Part shown: positions 1 through 8,551 of the stretch, piece by piece
How the letters are laid out: every line of letters begins with the position of its first letter
Numbering within the stretch: the stretch's first letter is position 1
Source of the DNA: Mycolicibacter heraklionensis
GTDB lineage: Bacteria > Actinomycetota > Actinomycetes > Mycobacteriales > Mycobacteriaceae
Direction of reading: 5' to 3'
DNA: 64,000 nt
Assembly (NCBI RefSeq): GCF_019645815.1
Contig: NZ_CP080997.1
Span: 3,600,880-3,664,879 of the forward strand
The notes under the pieces: model-generated
Seen by the model: the letters and a program-made list of their open reading frames with translations, nothing else
Told to the model about the DNA's origin: nothing
Databases searched by the model: none
Position numbers and translations under genes: made by a program

Positions 1-40
1 TAAGCGCAAGCGCTGATGTTTTGCACCATCTCATCGAGAC

Positions 41-3000
41 ATGCTGGCTACCATGAGCGAGGACTCACCGCTGGTGAACGGGACCGAATTGGGTGTGACC
101 GGGTTATTGCCGACGGGAACGGTGACGCTGCTGTTGGCAGACGTCGAGGGTTCCACGCGGCTCTGGGAGACGCAGCCCGACGAGATGACCGCAGCGGTCG
201 GGCGCCTGGATCGTGCGCTGGCCGAGATCGTCCCGGCCCACATTGGGGTCCGCCCGGTGGAGCAGGGCGAGGGCGACAGTTTCGTCGTCGCGTTCGCCCG
301 GGCCAGCGACGCCGTGGCATGTGCGTTGGCGTTGCAACGGGCGCCGTTGGCGCCGATTCGGCTGCGGATCGGCGTGCACACCGGTGAGGTACAGCTACGA
401 GATGAGTGCAACTACATCGGGCCGACGATCAACCGGGCTGGCCGGATACGCGATCTCGCGCACGGCGGACAGACGCTACTCTCGGGCACAACCGAAGACC
501 TTGTGGTGGAAGCACTTCCCGCCGAGGCGTGGTTGATCGATCTCGGCAGCCATGAGTTGCGCGGTGTTCCCCGCCCGGAACGGGTGGCCCAACTGTGCCA
601 TCCCGAGCTGGACAATGAGTTTCCCCCACTGCGTACGACCACGGGCCGTGCGGCGGGGCGACTGCCGGTTCAGCTCACCAGCTTTGTGGGACGCGGCGCG
701 GAGATCGCTGATGTACAGGCGTTGGTTGCCGAGAATCGCCTGGTCATGTTGACCGGCGCGGGCGGCACCGGCAAGACCCGTCTCGCGATCGAGATCGCGG
801 CTCGCATCGCACCAGGATTCCGCGACGGGGTCTGCTACGTCGACCTGGCGCCGATCACCGTCCCCGAAGTGGTGCCGGTCACGGCGGCACGCGCGTTGGG
901 CTTGATCGACCAGCCGGGCCGCTCCACGACGGACGCGCTGGTCCGGTTCCTCGCGGACCGCCAGATTCTGATCGTGCTGGACAACTGCGAACATCTGCTG
1001 GATGCGAGCGCCGCGTTGGTGGTGTCCCTGCTGGGTTGCGCGCCGCACATCACGGTGCTGGCCACCAGCCGTGAGCCGCTGGGGGTTCCCGGGGAAGCCA
1101 CCTGGCAGGTGCCCTCGCTGTCGCTCGGCGACGAGGCCGTCGAGCTGTTCGCCGATCGGGCCCGACTGGTCCGGGCCGACTTCGCGGTGACGCCCGGCAA
1201 CACCGCTGCGGTGGCGGAGATCTGCCGACGCCTCGACGGTATGCCCCTTGCGATCGAGTTGGCGGCCGCGCGGGTGCGAGCACTGTCACTGGCAGAGATC
1301 GTCGACAGCCTGCACGACCGATTCCGGCTGTTGGCCGGTGGTTCCCGGACCGCGGTGCGTCGACAGCAGACGTTGCGCGCGTCGGTGGATTGGTCGCACG
1401 CCCTGCTCACCGACACCGAACGCGTCCTGTTCCGCCGGTTGGCGGTCTTCTTGGGTGGCTTCGACCTCGACGCAGCCCAAGCGGTCGCCGGGGCCGACGG
1501 GGTTCAGCGCTACCAGGTGTTGGAGCAACTCAGCCTGCTGATCGACAAATCACTGGTGGTCGCTGAAAACAACGGCGGGAGAACACGATATCGCTTACTG
1601 GAGACGGTACGTCAGTACGCGCTGGAGAAACTCGGCGAGTCCGGCGAAGCCGATGCGGTGCGTTCGCGACACCGCGACCATTACACAGCGATGGCGGCGC
1701 TGCTAGATGCCCCGGCCCGCACCGACTACGAACAGCGCATCGAGCAGGCCGAGATCGAGATGGACAATCTCCGAACCGCGTTCGGGTGGAGCTTGGAGGA
1801 CGCCGCCATCGAGCCCGCGATGGTGCTGGCGTCGTCGCTGCAGCCGATGTGGCTGACCCGCGGTCGGGTCCGGGAAGGGCTGGCCTGGTTCGAGGCAGTG
1901 CTCACCGCAGAACGTGCCCACGGTGTGGAGGTGAATCCCGCGTTACGCGCACAGGCCCTCGCCGACAGCGCCGTACTGGGCCTCTCGGCGGGCACCGCCT
2001 GCAGCATGGATTCCGCAGAGCAAGCCTTGACCATTGCCCGTGGGGTAGGCGACCCTGCCCTATTGGCGCGGGCGCTGACCGCCTATGGCTACAGCACCGC
2101 GTACAACGCCGAGATGGCCGAACCATACTTCGCCGAGGCAGTCGGCCTGGCCCGCGCGTCAGACGACCGGTGGCGGTTGAGCCAGATCCTGGGCTGGCAG
2201 GCCACCGCCGCGATCGTGGCCGGCGACCCGCTGGCCGCGCGTGCCGCCGCCGCAGAAGGACTCGCGGTCGCCGAGGCGATCGGCGATCGGTTCGACGCCC
2301 GTCAGTGTCGTTACAGCTTCGGAACGGCGCAGCAATTCCAAGGTGACTTGGATGGGGCCGTGGCGCAGCTCGACACGCTGGTCACCGAGGCCGAGGAGGT
2401 ACACGACCTGATGAGCCGGGCGCTGGGCCTTGGCCAGAAAGGCTTTGCGCTCGCATACCGGGGCGACACGAACGCCGCGCGGGCCGCCGTCGATGCGGCT
2501 CTGATCGTCGGCGCGGAGCTTGGCGACGGATTCGCCGGTTTCGCTCATATGGCTGCCACGGTCGCGGCGCTGTCCGCGGGGGATGTCGAAGCAGCGCGGG
2601 ACTCGAGCGAGTCGGCTAACCAACGCCTGAGTGCCGCGCCGGGGTTGGCGGCGGTGCAGAGCGCCTTCTACGCGCAGGCGGCGTTGGCAGCGGGTGATCT
2701 GGCTGCGGCCAGGGTCCGGGCCGACGAGGCCGTCGCGACGACGACGGGCTGGTACCTGATGGTGGCGCTGACCACGCGCGCCCGGGTGGCGATCGGGCAG
2801 GGCGACGTAGGCCAAGCCGCACGTGATACCCGCGACGCACTGACGTGCTGTACGGACATGGAGTCCTACCTGGGGATTCCGGACATCTTCGAGTGCCTCG
2901 CGGCGCTGGCCGCCGACGCCGGAAGCCACCGCGACGCGGTCCGCATCTACGGGGCGGCCGAGTCCGTCCGGGAGCGGATCGGTGCGCCCCGGTTCAAGAC

Positions 3001-3349
3001 TTGGGACCACGACTACCTGACGTCGGTAAACGACTTGCGAAAAGCCTTGGGTGAGAAGGAGTTTGACACCGCCTGGGCCGAGGGCGCGGCGTTGTCAACC
3101 GAGGAGGCCATTGCGTACGTACAACGCGGGCGCGGCGGCCGGAAACGGCCGCCAACCGGCTGGGACTCTCTGACGCCGAGCGAACGCGATGTGGTGAAAC
3201 TGGTCCGAGAGGGGCTGTCGAACAAGGACATCGGCGCCAGACTCTTCATCTCGTCGCGGACGGTTCAAGTGCATCTCACCCACATCTACGCCAAGCTGGG
3301 GTTGACATCACGCATGCACCTGGCCCAGGAAGCCGCTCGCCGCGGCTGA
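41..3349 (+). CDS. Cyclase / NB-ARC ATPase / LuxR transcriptional regulator (Rv0386 type)
   Basis: A cytoplasmic signalling ATPase of about 1100 residues. Residues 27-185 form a class III nucleotide cyclase domain: metal aspartates sit in LLADVEGST (D34) and GEGDSF (D79), and the transition-state pair in NRAGR (N131, R135). The two substrate-selecting positions read Q75 and N124 instead of the usual K and D, the Q-N combination described for M. tuberculosis Rv0386. Residues 239-246 (GAGGTGKT) are a Walker A motif and ILIVLDNCEHLL is Walker B. A long alpha-helical TPR-like region follows, then a LuxR/GerE helix-turn-helix in the last 65 residues. Length and sequence agree with Rv0386. It probably couples nucleotide binding to DNA binding; target genes are unknown. 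No Shine-Dalgarno is visible; ATG 53 is an equally good start. Confidence 0.9.
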   Translation: MLATMSEDSPLVNGTELGVTGLLPTGTVTLLLADVEGSTRLWETQPDEMTAAVGRLDRALAEIVPAHIGVRPVEQGEGDSFVVAFARASDAVACALALQRAPLAPIRLRIGVHTGEVQLRDECNYIGPTINRAGRIRDLAHGGQTLLSGTTEDLVVEALPAEAWLIDLGSHELRGVPRPERVAQLCHPELDNEFPPLRTTTGRAAGRLPVQLTSFVGRGAEIADVQALVAENRLVMLTGAGGTGKTRLAIEIAARIAPGFRDGVCYVDLAPITVPEVVPVTAARALGLIDQPGRSTTDALVRFLADRQILIVLDNCEHLLDASAALVVSLLGCAPHITVLATSREPLGVPGEATWQVPSLSLGDEAVELFADRARLVRADFAVTPGNTAAVAEICRRLDGMPLAIELAAARVRALSLAEIVDSLHDRFRLLAGGSRTAVRRQQTLRASVDWSHALLTDTERVLFRRLAVFLGGFDLDAAQAVAGADGVQRYQVLEQLSLLIDKSLVVAENNGGRTRYRLLETVRQYALEKLGESGEADAVRSRHRDHYTAMAALLDAPARTDYEQRIEQAEIEMDNLRTAFGWSLEDAAIEPAMVLASSLQPMWLTRGRVREGLAWFEAVLTAERAHGVEVNPALRAQALADSAVLGLSAGTACSMDSAEQALTIARGVGDPALLARALTAYGYSTAYNAEMAEPYFAEAVGLARASDDRWRLSQILGWQATAAIVAGDPLAARAAAAEGLAVAEAIGDRFDARQCRYSFGTAQQFQGDLDGAVAQLDTLVTEAEEVHDLMSRALGLGQKGFALAYRGDTNAARAAVDAALIVGAELGDGFAGFAHMAATVAALSAGDVEAARDSSESANQRLSAAPGLAAVQSAFYAQAALAAGDLAAARVRADEAVATTTGWYLMVALTTRARVAIGQGDVGQAARDTRDALTCCTDMESYLGIPDIFECLAALAADAGSHRDAVRIYGAAESVRERIGAPRFKTWDHDYLTSVNDLRKALGEKEFDTAWAEGAALSTEEAIAYVQRGRGGRKRPPTGWDSLTPSERDVVKLVREGLSNKDIGARLFISSRTVQVHLTHIYAKLGLTSRMHLAQEAARRG

Positions 3350-3377
3350 TCCGGACCGTGGCCACTAGGGCATGTGT

Positions 3378-3393
3378 TAGCATGCATGCATGC
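3378..3393 (+). promoter_or_regulatory. Leaderless vapBC promoter with palindromic operator
   Basis: TAGCAT (3378-3383) fits the mycobacterial -10 TANNNT and would start transcription at the A of ATG 3390. Overlapping it is a perfect 14-base palindrome, GCATGCATGCATGC (3380-3393), which covers the start codon. Ribbon-helix-helix antitoxins autoregulate by binding such sites, so this is a likely VapB/VapBC operator (inference). Confidence 0.5.
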
Positions 3394-3629
3394 GTACGAC
3401 GGTGGAGATTACCGACGAACAGCACCGCGCCCTGAGCGCGATTGCACAGCGTCGCGGTGTACGCGGATTTTCTGCCCTGGTCCAGGAAGCGCTGGACGGC
3501 TACCTCGCAAATTTGAACACCGATGAGGTCGACCTGCTGCTGGGCCTCGAAGGCACCCTTACCGACTCCGAGGCGCACGAGGTCCGAACCCGCATCGACG
3601 AGGCGAGAGCCACGTGGCGGGCGTCGTAG
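3390..3629 (+). CDS. vapB: VapB-type ribbon-helix-helix antitoxin
   Basis: A 79-residue protein whose N-terminus (RTTVEITDEQHRALSAIA) is a typical ribbon-helix-helix DNA-binding segment, followed by a short acidic C-terminal tail that in this family wraps around and blocks the toxin. The next gene, a PIN-domain RNase, starts 16 bases before this one stops, the usual antitoxin-first arrangement with translational coupling. The start ATG is at the predicted transcription start, and the promoter palindrome suggests autoregulation. Which of the many mycobacterial VapB families it belongs to cannot be told from the sequence alone. Confidence 0.85.
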   Translation: MRTTVEITDEQHRALSAIAQRRGVRGFSALVQEALDGYLANLNTDEVDLLLGLEGTLTDSEAHEVRTRIDEARATWRAS

Positions 3630-4003
3630 TCGTCGACACCGATCTGATCATCGATTTTCTGCGCGGCAAGGGCCCCGGCGTGTCGTTGGTCCGCGAGTTA
3701 ATTGCCGGCCATCGCCTGCGTGTCACCGCGGTAACCGCATTCGAACTGCGGGTCGGTATGGACTTCTTGGCGCGCCGCGACGATATCCTCCGGCTAGTGC
3801 GCTCGCGAACCTTTCCGCTCGATTCCCGATGTGCACTGCGCGCCGGCGATGTGGCCGCCGCGCTACGACGGGGTGGCCAAGACATCGGGCTGGCCGACTG
3901 CCTCCAGGCAGGCATCTGCTTGACCTTCGACCTGCCGTTGGCCACCCGCAACCGCAAGCACTTCGAACGGGTGGACGGGTTGCGACTACACGAGGTCGGC
4001 TAG
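3614..4003 (+). CDS. vapC: VapC-type PIN-domain toxin (endoribonuclease)
   Basis: A 129-residue PIN-domain protein, full length for VapC. Conserved acidic residues that bind the catalytic metal are visible: D8 (VVVVDTD), E44 (AFEL) and D95 (LADCLQA), followed by the usual TRN strand end (111-113). Members cleave specific tRNAs or rRNA and arrest growth until neutralised by the partner VapB. It begins with GTG inside the end of vapB, so synthesis is coupled to the antitoxin. The set of catalytic residues looks intact, so the pair is probably active. The RNA target is not predictable from sequence. Confidence 0.88.
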   Translation: MAGVVVVDTDLIIDFLRGKGPGVSLVRELIAGHRLRVTAVTAFELRVGMDFLARRDDILRLVRSRTFPLDSRCALRAGDVAAALRRGGQDIGLADCLQAGICLTFDLPLATRNRKHFERVDGLRLHEVG

Positions 4004-4107
4004 CCAGACGTCGCTCGATCGCGTGACTAACCACCGTTGACACTGCGTGTACGGCGGAAAAGTTCGAGAGGGATGCGCCCTGAGCGCAGAGTCAGCCGAG
4101 AACCGGC

Positions 4108-5181
4108 TCACACGTCGCTGGAGTAGCGGATCCCGCAGTCGGGGATCGACACGCCGGGCCACACCCGGGCCCCACACAGCAACTCGCAGCGGGCCCCGAT
4201 GTCGGCGCCGTCGCCGATCACCCCGTCGCGGATCAGCGCCCGCGGCCCGATCCGGGCGCCGAACCCGATGATCGAGCGTTCGATCACGCAGCCGGCCTCG
4301 ACTTTGACGCCGTCGAAGATCACCGCCCCATCCAGCCGGGCACCGGGGCCGATCTCCGCGCCCCGCCCCACGACCGTCCCGCCGATCAGCACCGCACCCG
4401 GCGCCACCGAGGCGCCGTCGTGCACCAGCGCCTCGCCGCGCCGGCCGCCCAGCGCCGGCGACGGCGCGATGCCGCGCACCAGGTCCGCCGAACCGCGTAC
4501 GAAGTCCTCCGGGGTTCCCATGTCGCGCCAATAACTGGTGTCGACGTAGCCGCAGACCTTCACACCGTCGGCCAGCAGCGCGGGAAACACCTCGCGTTCC
4601 ACCGACACCGGGCGTCCGCGCGGGATGCGGTCGATGACGTCGCGGGACAACACGTAGCAGCCGGCGTTGATCTGGTCGGTCGGCGGGTCCTCGGTCTTCT
4701 CCAGGAATGCGGTGACCCGCCCGTCCTGGGTGGGGACGCAGCCGAAGGCACGAGGGTCACCGACCCGCACCAGGTGCAGCGTCGCCTCGGCCGCCTGCTC
4801 GCGGTGGTAGTCGTACAACTCGCTCAGATCCGCCCCGGACAGCACGTCACCGTTGAACACCATCGCGGTGTCATAGCGCAGCTTGGGCGCGACGTTGGCG
4901 ATACCGCCGCCGGTGCCCAGCGGCTCCTCCTCGGTCACGTAGTCGATCTGCAGGCCCAGCGCGGAGCCGTCGCCGAACTCCTCGGCGAACACCTCCGGCT
5001 TATACGACGTGCTGAGGATCACGTGCTCGATTCCGGCCGCGGCGATCCGCGACAGCAGGTGCGTCAGGAAGGGCAGACCCGCGGTCGGCAGCATCGGCTT
5101 GGGTGCCGACAGGGTGAGTGGCCGCAGCCGGGTCCCCTTGCCGCCGACGAGGATGACCGCGTCGACTTGGCTCAGTGTCAC
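4108..5181 (-). CDS. manB: Mannose-1-phosphate guanylyltransferase (GDP-mannose pyrophosphorylase)
   Basis: Makes GDP-mannose from mannose-1-phosphate and GTP, the mannose donor for PIMs, lipomannan, LAM and glycoproteins. The N-terminal nucleotidyltransferase signature GGKGTRLRP (residues 13-21) and FNGDVLSG are clear; the last ~100 residues form a left-handed beta-helix of hexapeptide repeats. At 357 residues it matches M. tuberculosis Rv3264c (called manB, sometimes rmlA2). The GTG start overlaps the stop of wbbL by 4 bases (GTGA), so it is translationally coupled as the last gene of rmlD-wbbL-manB, the same arrangement as in M. tuberculosis. Confidence 0.92.
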   Translation of the reverse strand: MTLSQVDAVILVGGKGTRLRPLTLSAPKPMLPTAGLPFLTHLLSRIAAAGIEHVILSTSYKPEVFAEEFGDGSALGLQIDYVTEEEPLGTGGGIANVAPKLRYDTAMVFNGDVLSGADLSELYDYHREQAAEATLHLVRVGDPRAFGCVPTQDGRVTAFLEKTEDPPTDQINAGCYVLSRDVIDRIPRGRPVSVEREVFPALLADGVKVCGYVDTSYWRDMGTPEDFVRGSADLVRGIAPSPALGGRRGEALVHDGASVAPGAVLIGGTVVGRGAEIGPGARLDGAVIFDGVKVEAGCVIERSIIGFGARIGPRALIRDGVIGDGADIGARCELLCGARVWPGVSIPDCGIRYSSDV

Positions 5182-6065
5182 GGTTGTCCCTTCGTCAGTT
5201 TGCGGCGGGCGTTACGCACCGCCAAGTGTGAGCGCACCGCCAGCGCACCCCGCATGCTCCAGCGCAGCGGGGCCCGCCACCAGCCGGTGTGCCGGTCGGC
5301 GAGGTAGGTGTAGGTGCTGCGGTGGTGCGCGGCCAGGTTGCGCGCGGGGTCCTTGCCGGTGGCGTGGCCCTTCTGGTGCAACACCTCGGCCGACGGCACG
5401 TAGACGTTGAGCCAGCCGGCCTTGGCCAGCCGGTCGCCCAGGTCGACGTCCTCCATATAGAGGAAGTAGCGGTCGTCGAAGCCGCCGACCGCGTCGAACG
5501 CCGCACGGCGCACCAGCAGGCAGGCGCCCGAGAGCCACCCGACCGGCCGCTCGCTGGGTTCCAGCCGTTCCTGCCGGTAGGCCCGGGTCCAGGGGTTGTT
5601 GGGCCACACCGGGCCGACGACGGCATGCATGCCGCCGCGGATCAGGCTGGGCAGGTGGCGCGCCGACGGATACACCGAGCCGTCCGGTTCCCGGATCAGC
5701 GGGCCCAGGGTCGCCGCCCGCGGCCACCGGGCCGCCGCATCCAACAGCGCCTCGATGCTGCCCGGCCCCCACTGGACATCGGGGTTGGCCACGATGAGAA
5801 ATTCACTGCGCTCGCCGTCCTCGGCGTCGAGCAGGGCCACCCCGGCGTTCACCGCGCCGCCGTAGCCCAGGTTGGCCCCGGTATGCAGCAGTTGCACGTT
5901 GGGATAGCGCTGCGCGGCTTCCTCGGGCGCACCGTCGGTGGAACCGTTGTCGGCCATCACCACCCGCACCGGGCGATCGGTCGCCAGCGACAGCGATGCC
6001 AGGAAGCGGTCCAAATGCCATCCCGGCGAATAGGTCACCGTCACCACCGGTAGGGCCTCACTCAC
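5178..6065 (-). CDS. wbbL: Rhamnosyltransferase WbbL for the arabinogalactan linker
   Basis: A GT2-family inverting glycosyltransferase that moves L-rhamnose from dTDP-rhamnose to decaprenyl-pyrophosphoryl-GlcNAc, building the rhamnose-GlcNAc linker between peptidoglycan and arabinogalactan; essential in mycobacteria. Visible features are the nucleotide-binding ADNGSTDG near residues 38-45, the metal-binding NPD (ANPDVQW) and the acceptor-loop motif FLYMEDVDLGDR. I chose GTG 6065 (295 residues) because it lies 10 bases after the rmlD stop and gives the family length (about 300). The frame stays open upstream, but that part only shadows rmlD. The 3' end overlaps manB by 4 bases. Confidence 0.93.
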   Translation of the reverse strand: MSEALPVVTVTYSPGWHLDRFLASLSLATDRPVRVVMADNGSTDGAPEEAAQRYPNVQLLHTGANLGYGGAVNAGVALLDAEDGERSEFLIVANPDVQWGPGSIEALLDAAARWPRAATLGPLIREPDGSVYPSARHLPSLIRGGMHAVVGPVWPNNPWTRAYRQERLEPSERPVGWLSGACLLVRRAAFDAVGGFDDRYFLYMEDVDLGDRLAKAGWLNVYVPSAEVLHQKGHATGKDPARNLAAHHRSTYTYLADRHTGWWRAPLRWSMRGALAVRSHLAVRNARRKLTKGQP

Positions 6066-6075
6066 GGCGTAGAGG

Positions 6076-6933
6076 TTATCTGGCCAAGGCCGCGGACAGT
6101 GCATCGCTCCACCGGCGCAGCGGTGCCAGGCCGGCCCGCGCCGACTCGGCACCCGACAACGCGGAGTAGGCGGGCCGGGGCGCGGGGCGCGGATGCGCTG
6201 CACTGCTGACCGGCCGCACCCGGTCCGGGTCGGCGCCGACCGCGGCGAACACCGCGCGGGCCTGTTCGTACCGGCTCGCCGCCCCGGCGTTGGCGGCGTG
6301 CAACACCCGGGCGCTCGGCGGTGAGGCAGCCAGCGCCAACAGCGCCTCGACGAGATCGCCGACATACGTCGGGGATCCGATCTGGTCGTCGACCACCTCC
6401 ACACCGGCATCGCCGGCGGCCCGCTCGCGCATCACCGCGACGAAGTCGGAGCCACCGACGGCCCCGGTGTAAACCCAGGCGGTGCGCACCACCAGGGCGT
6501 CCGGCGAGCCTGCCAGCACCGCGTTCTCACCGGCCAGTTTGGTGCGGCCGTAGACGGACAGCGGCCGGGTGGCATCCCCGGGTTCGTACGGGCGCGGCGG
6601 GCCGCCACCGAAGTCGCCGTCGAAGACGTAGTCGGTGGAGATATGGATCAGGCGCGCGCCGGCCCGTGCGCAGGCGGCCGCAAGGTGGCCCGGTCCGGCC
6701 GCGTTGACGGCATGGGCCCGCTCGGAGTCGGTCTCGGCGGCGTCGACCTGGGTGTAAGCCGCACAGTTGATCAGCACGTCACCGGGCCGCAGGTCCACCG
6801 CGTCCACCGCGGCGGCATCGGTGATGTCGCACTGCGCCGAGGACAGTGCCAGCACGTCACAACCGGTCTCGGCGGCGCGTTTCGCCAGGAAAGTGCCGAC
6901 TTGGCCGCCGGCGCCGGTGATCACAATCCGCAT
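6076..6933 (-). CDS. rmlD: dTDP-4-dehydrorhamnose reductase
   Basis: Last step of dTDP-L-rhamnose synthesis, reducing dTDP-4-keto-L-rhamnose with NAD(P)H. An extended-SDR protein of 285 residues, slightly shorter than M. tuberculosis RmlD. The dinucleotide motif GAGGQVG is at residues 7-13 and the catalytic YxxxK pair occurs in VYGRTK, with THISTDYVFDG-like sequence (ISTDYVFDG) before it. First gene of the rmlD-wbbL-manB operon, so the product of this enzyme is the donor used by the next gene's product. It is divergent from lcp1, with a 132-base intergenic region that carries a dispersed repeat. Confidence 0.94.
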   Translation of the reverse strand: MRIVITGAGGQVGTFLAKRAAETGCDVLALSSAQCDITDAAAVDAVDLRPGDVLINCAAYTQVDAAETDSERAHAVNAAGPGHLAAACARAGARLIHISTDYVFDGDFGGGPPRPYEPGDATRPLSVYGRTKLAGENAVLAGSPDALVVRTAWVYTGAVGGSDFVAVMRERAAGDAGVEVVDDQIGSPTYVGDLVEALLALAASPPSARVLHAANAGAASRYEQARAVFAAVGADPDRVRPVSSAAHPRPAPRPAYSALSGAESARAGLAPLRRWSDALSAALAR

Positions 6934-6965
6934 GAGCTCGAGCTTATGCGGCGGTTCCAGCGTCG

Positions 6966-7000
6966 CCTCTCCTCCGTCGAAGCTCGCTAAACCGCCGGTC
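6966..7000 (+). repeat. Copy 1 of an intergenic dispersed repeat
   Basis: The 35-base segment starting CCTCTCCTCCGTCGA recurs at 9307-9341 with three differences. Both copies lie in intergenic DNA. Function unknown; it is not an obvious hairpin. Confidence 0.6.
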
Positions 7001-7056
7001 TGGCACGCGGTCTGGCACGCCGCACTCGGCTACCGCCGATACAGCAGTTACGCAAG

Positions 7057-7062
7057 TAATCT
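7057..7062 (+). promoter_or_regulatory. -10 element of leaderless lcp1 transcript
   Basis: TAATCT matches TANNNT and ends 6 bases before ATG 7069, so the transcript would begin at the start codon. This decides for ATG 7069 over the GTG just upstream at 7066. Confidence 0.5.
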
Positions 7063-7068
7063 GAAGTG

Positions 7069-8541
7069 ATGCCTGCGCAACGTGTGGTTCGTGTGATTGC
7101 CACGGTGGCAGCCGTCGCCATCGTCCTGGGTACCGGAGTGGCCTGGAGCCAGGTCCGGTCCTTCGAGGACGGCATCTTCCACGTCTCGTCGCTGGCGCTG
7201 GGCAATGGCGGATCCGACGGCGCGGTCGACATCCTGCTGGTCGGGATGGACAGCCGCACCGATGCCCACGGCAATCCGCTGACCCCCGAAGAGCTGGCCT
7301 CTCTGCGCGTTGGGGACGACGAGGCCACCAACACCGACACGATCATCCTGGTCCGGATCCCCAACAACGGGAAGTCGGCCACCGCGATCTCGATCCCCCG
7401 CGACTCCTACGTGGCGGCACCGGGCCTGGACAAGACCAAGATCAACGGCGTGTACGGCGCCACCCGCCTGGAGACCGCCGACGCGCTCGTGGAATCCGGG
7501 ATGGATCCGGTCCAGGCGCAGGCGCGCGGTACCGAGGCGGGCCGCGAGGCCCTGATCAAAACGGTGGCCGACCTGACCGGAGTCACCGTCGACCACTACG
7601 CCGAGATCGGACTGCTCGGGTTCGCGCTGATCACCGATGCCCTCGGCGGCGTCGACGTCTGCCTCAAGGAGCCGGTGTACGAAGAGCTCTCCGGCGCGGA
7701 CTTCCCGGCCGGCTGGCAGCGGCTCGGCGGCTCCCAGGCGCTGAGCTTCGTGCGACAGCGCCACGAGCTCCCGCACGGCGACCTGGACCGGGTCCGTCGC
7801 CAGCAGGTGGTGATGGCATCGCTTGCGCACCAGGTCATCTCCGGCAAGACGCTGTCCAGCCCGGGCACCCTGTCCCGGCTGCAGGCCGCAGTACAACGGT
7901 CGGTGGTGCTTTCGGCCGGCTGGGACGTGATCGACTTCGTCACGAAGGCCCAAGACCTGGCCGCGGGCAAGGTGGCGTTCGCCACCATCCCGGTGCTCGA
8001 AGAGTCCGGCTGGAGCGACGACGGCATGCAGAGTGTGGTGCGCGTCGACCCCGGCCAGGTGGCCGAGTGGGTGGCCGGGCTGCTGCACGATCAGGACGAG
8101 GGCAAGACCGAGCTGCTGGCCTACAACCCGGAACAGACCACCGCCAGCGTGCTCAACGACACCGACATCAACGGCCTGGCCGCCGCGGTCTCGGGGGTGC
8201 TCAACGCCAAGGGATTCGGCACCGGATCGGTGGGTAACAACGAGTCCGAGCATGTGCCCACCAGTCAGGTGCAGGCCGCCTCGGCCGACGACCCCGGCGC
8301 ACAGGCGGTGGCCAGGGACCTCGGAGGACTGCCGGTGGTGGCAGTCGAGTCGGTCCCGACAGGCTCGGTGCGCGTCGTGCTGGCCAACGACTACACCGGG
8401 CCCGGATCGGGCATGGGCTCCGGGGGCGCCAGCGCGCAGGTGGCCGGCATCTCCAGCTACGACGACGGCGAGGCGCCCCAAATCCCCGTTGCGTCACCGA
8501 TTCTGACCGCGGGTTCCAACGACCCCCAGTGCGTGAACTAA
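7069..8541 (+). CDS. lcp1: LytR-CpsA-Psr family ligase (arabinogalactan attachment)
   Basis: A membrane-anchored LCP phosphotransferase, 490 residues. One N-terminal transmembrane segment (about residues 10-25, VIATVAAVAIVLGTGVAW) puts the rest outside. The LCP domain shows ILLVGMDSR, a TDTIILVRI strand, SIPRDSY with the conserved arginine, GGVDVCL and FVRQRH..GDLDRVRRQQ, the residues that hold the polyprenyl pyrophosphate. A C-terminal LytR_C domain follows (SVRVVLANDY). The orthologue Rv3267 (Lcp1) joins arabinogalactan to peptidoglycan. Sitting back to back with rmlD-wbbL-manB, it uses the linker those genes help build. The short tail is Cys-containing and of unknown role. Confidence 0.9.
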   Translation: MPAQRVVRVIATVAAVAIVLGTGVAWSQVRSFEDGIFHVSSLALGNGGSDGAVDILLVGMDSRTDAHGNPLTPEELASLRVGDDEATNTDTIILVRIPNNGKSATAISIPRDSYVAAPGLDKTKINGVYGATRLETADALVESGMDPVQAQARGTEAGREALIKTVADLTGVTVDHYAEIGLLGFALITDALGGVDVCLKEPVYEELSGADFPAGWQRLGGSQALSFVRQRHELPHGDLDRVRRQQVVMASLAHQVISGKTLSSPGTLSRLQAAVQRSVVLSAGWDVIDFVTKAQDLAAGKVAFATIPVLEESGWSDDGMQSVVRVDPGQVAEWVAGLLHDQDEGKTELLAYNPEQTTASVLNDTDINGLAAAVSGVLNAKGFGTGSVGNNESEHVPTSQVQAASADDPGAQAVARDLGGLPVVAVESVPTGSVRVVLANDYTGPGSGMGSGGASAQVAGISSYDDGEAPQIPVASPILTAGSNDPQCVN

Positions 8542-8551
8542 CGTCGCTGCG

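Noticed and set aside
1..40. Upstream segment with AGCGCAAGCGCT-like symmetry as an operator
   Set aside because: Too little sequence before the window edge to judge; no -10 box seen near the cyclase start.
4094..4108. AGCCG-agaac-CGGCT hairpin at the end of manB as a terminator
   Set aside because: Only a 5-base stem that lies at the manB stop codon, too weak to call.
5178..6410. A 410-residue version of WbbL
   Set aside because: The extra N-terminal part is a shadow of rmlD; GTG 6065 gives family length and a proper N-terminus.
7066..7068. GTG directly before ATG as lcp1 start
   Set aside because: The -10 box spacing favours a transcript that begins at ATG 7069.
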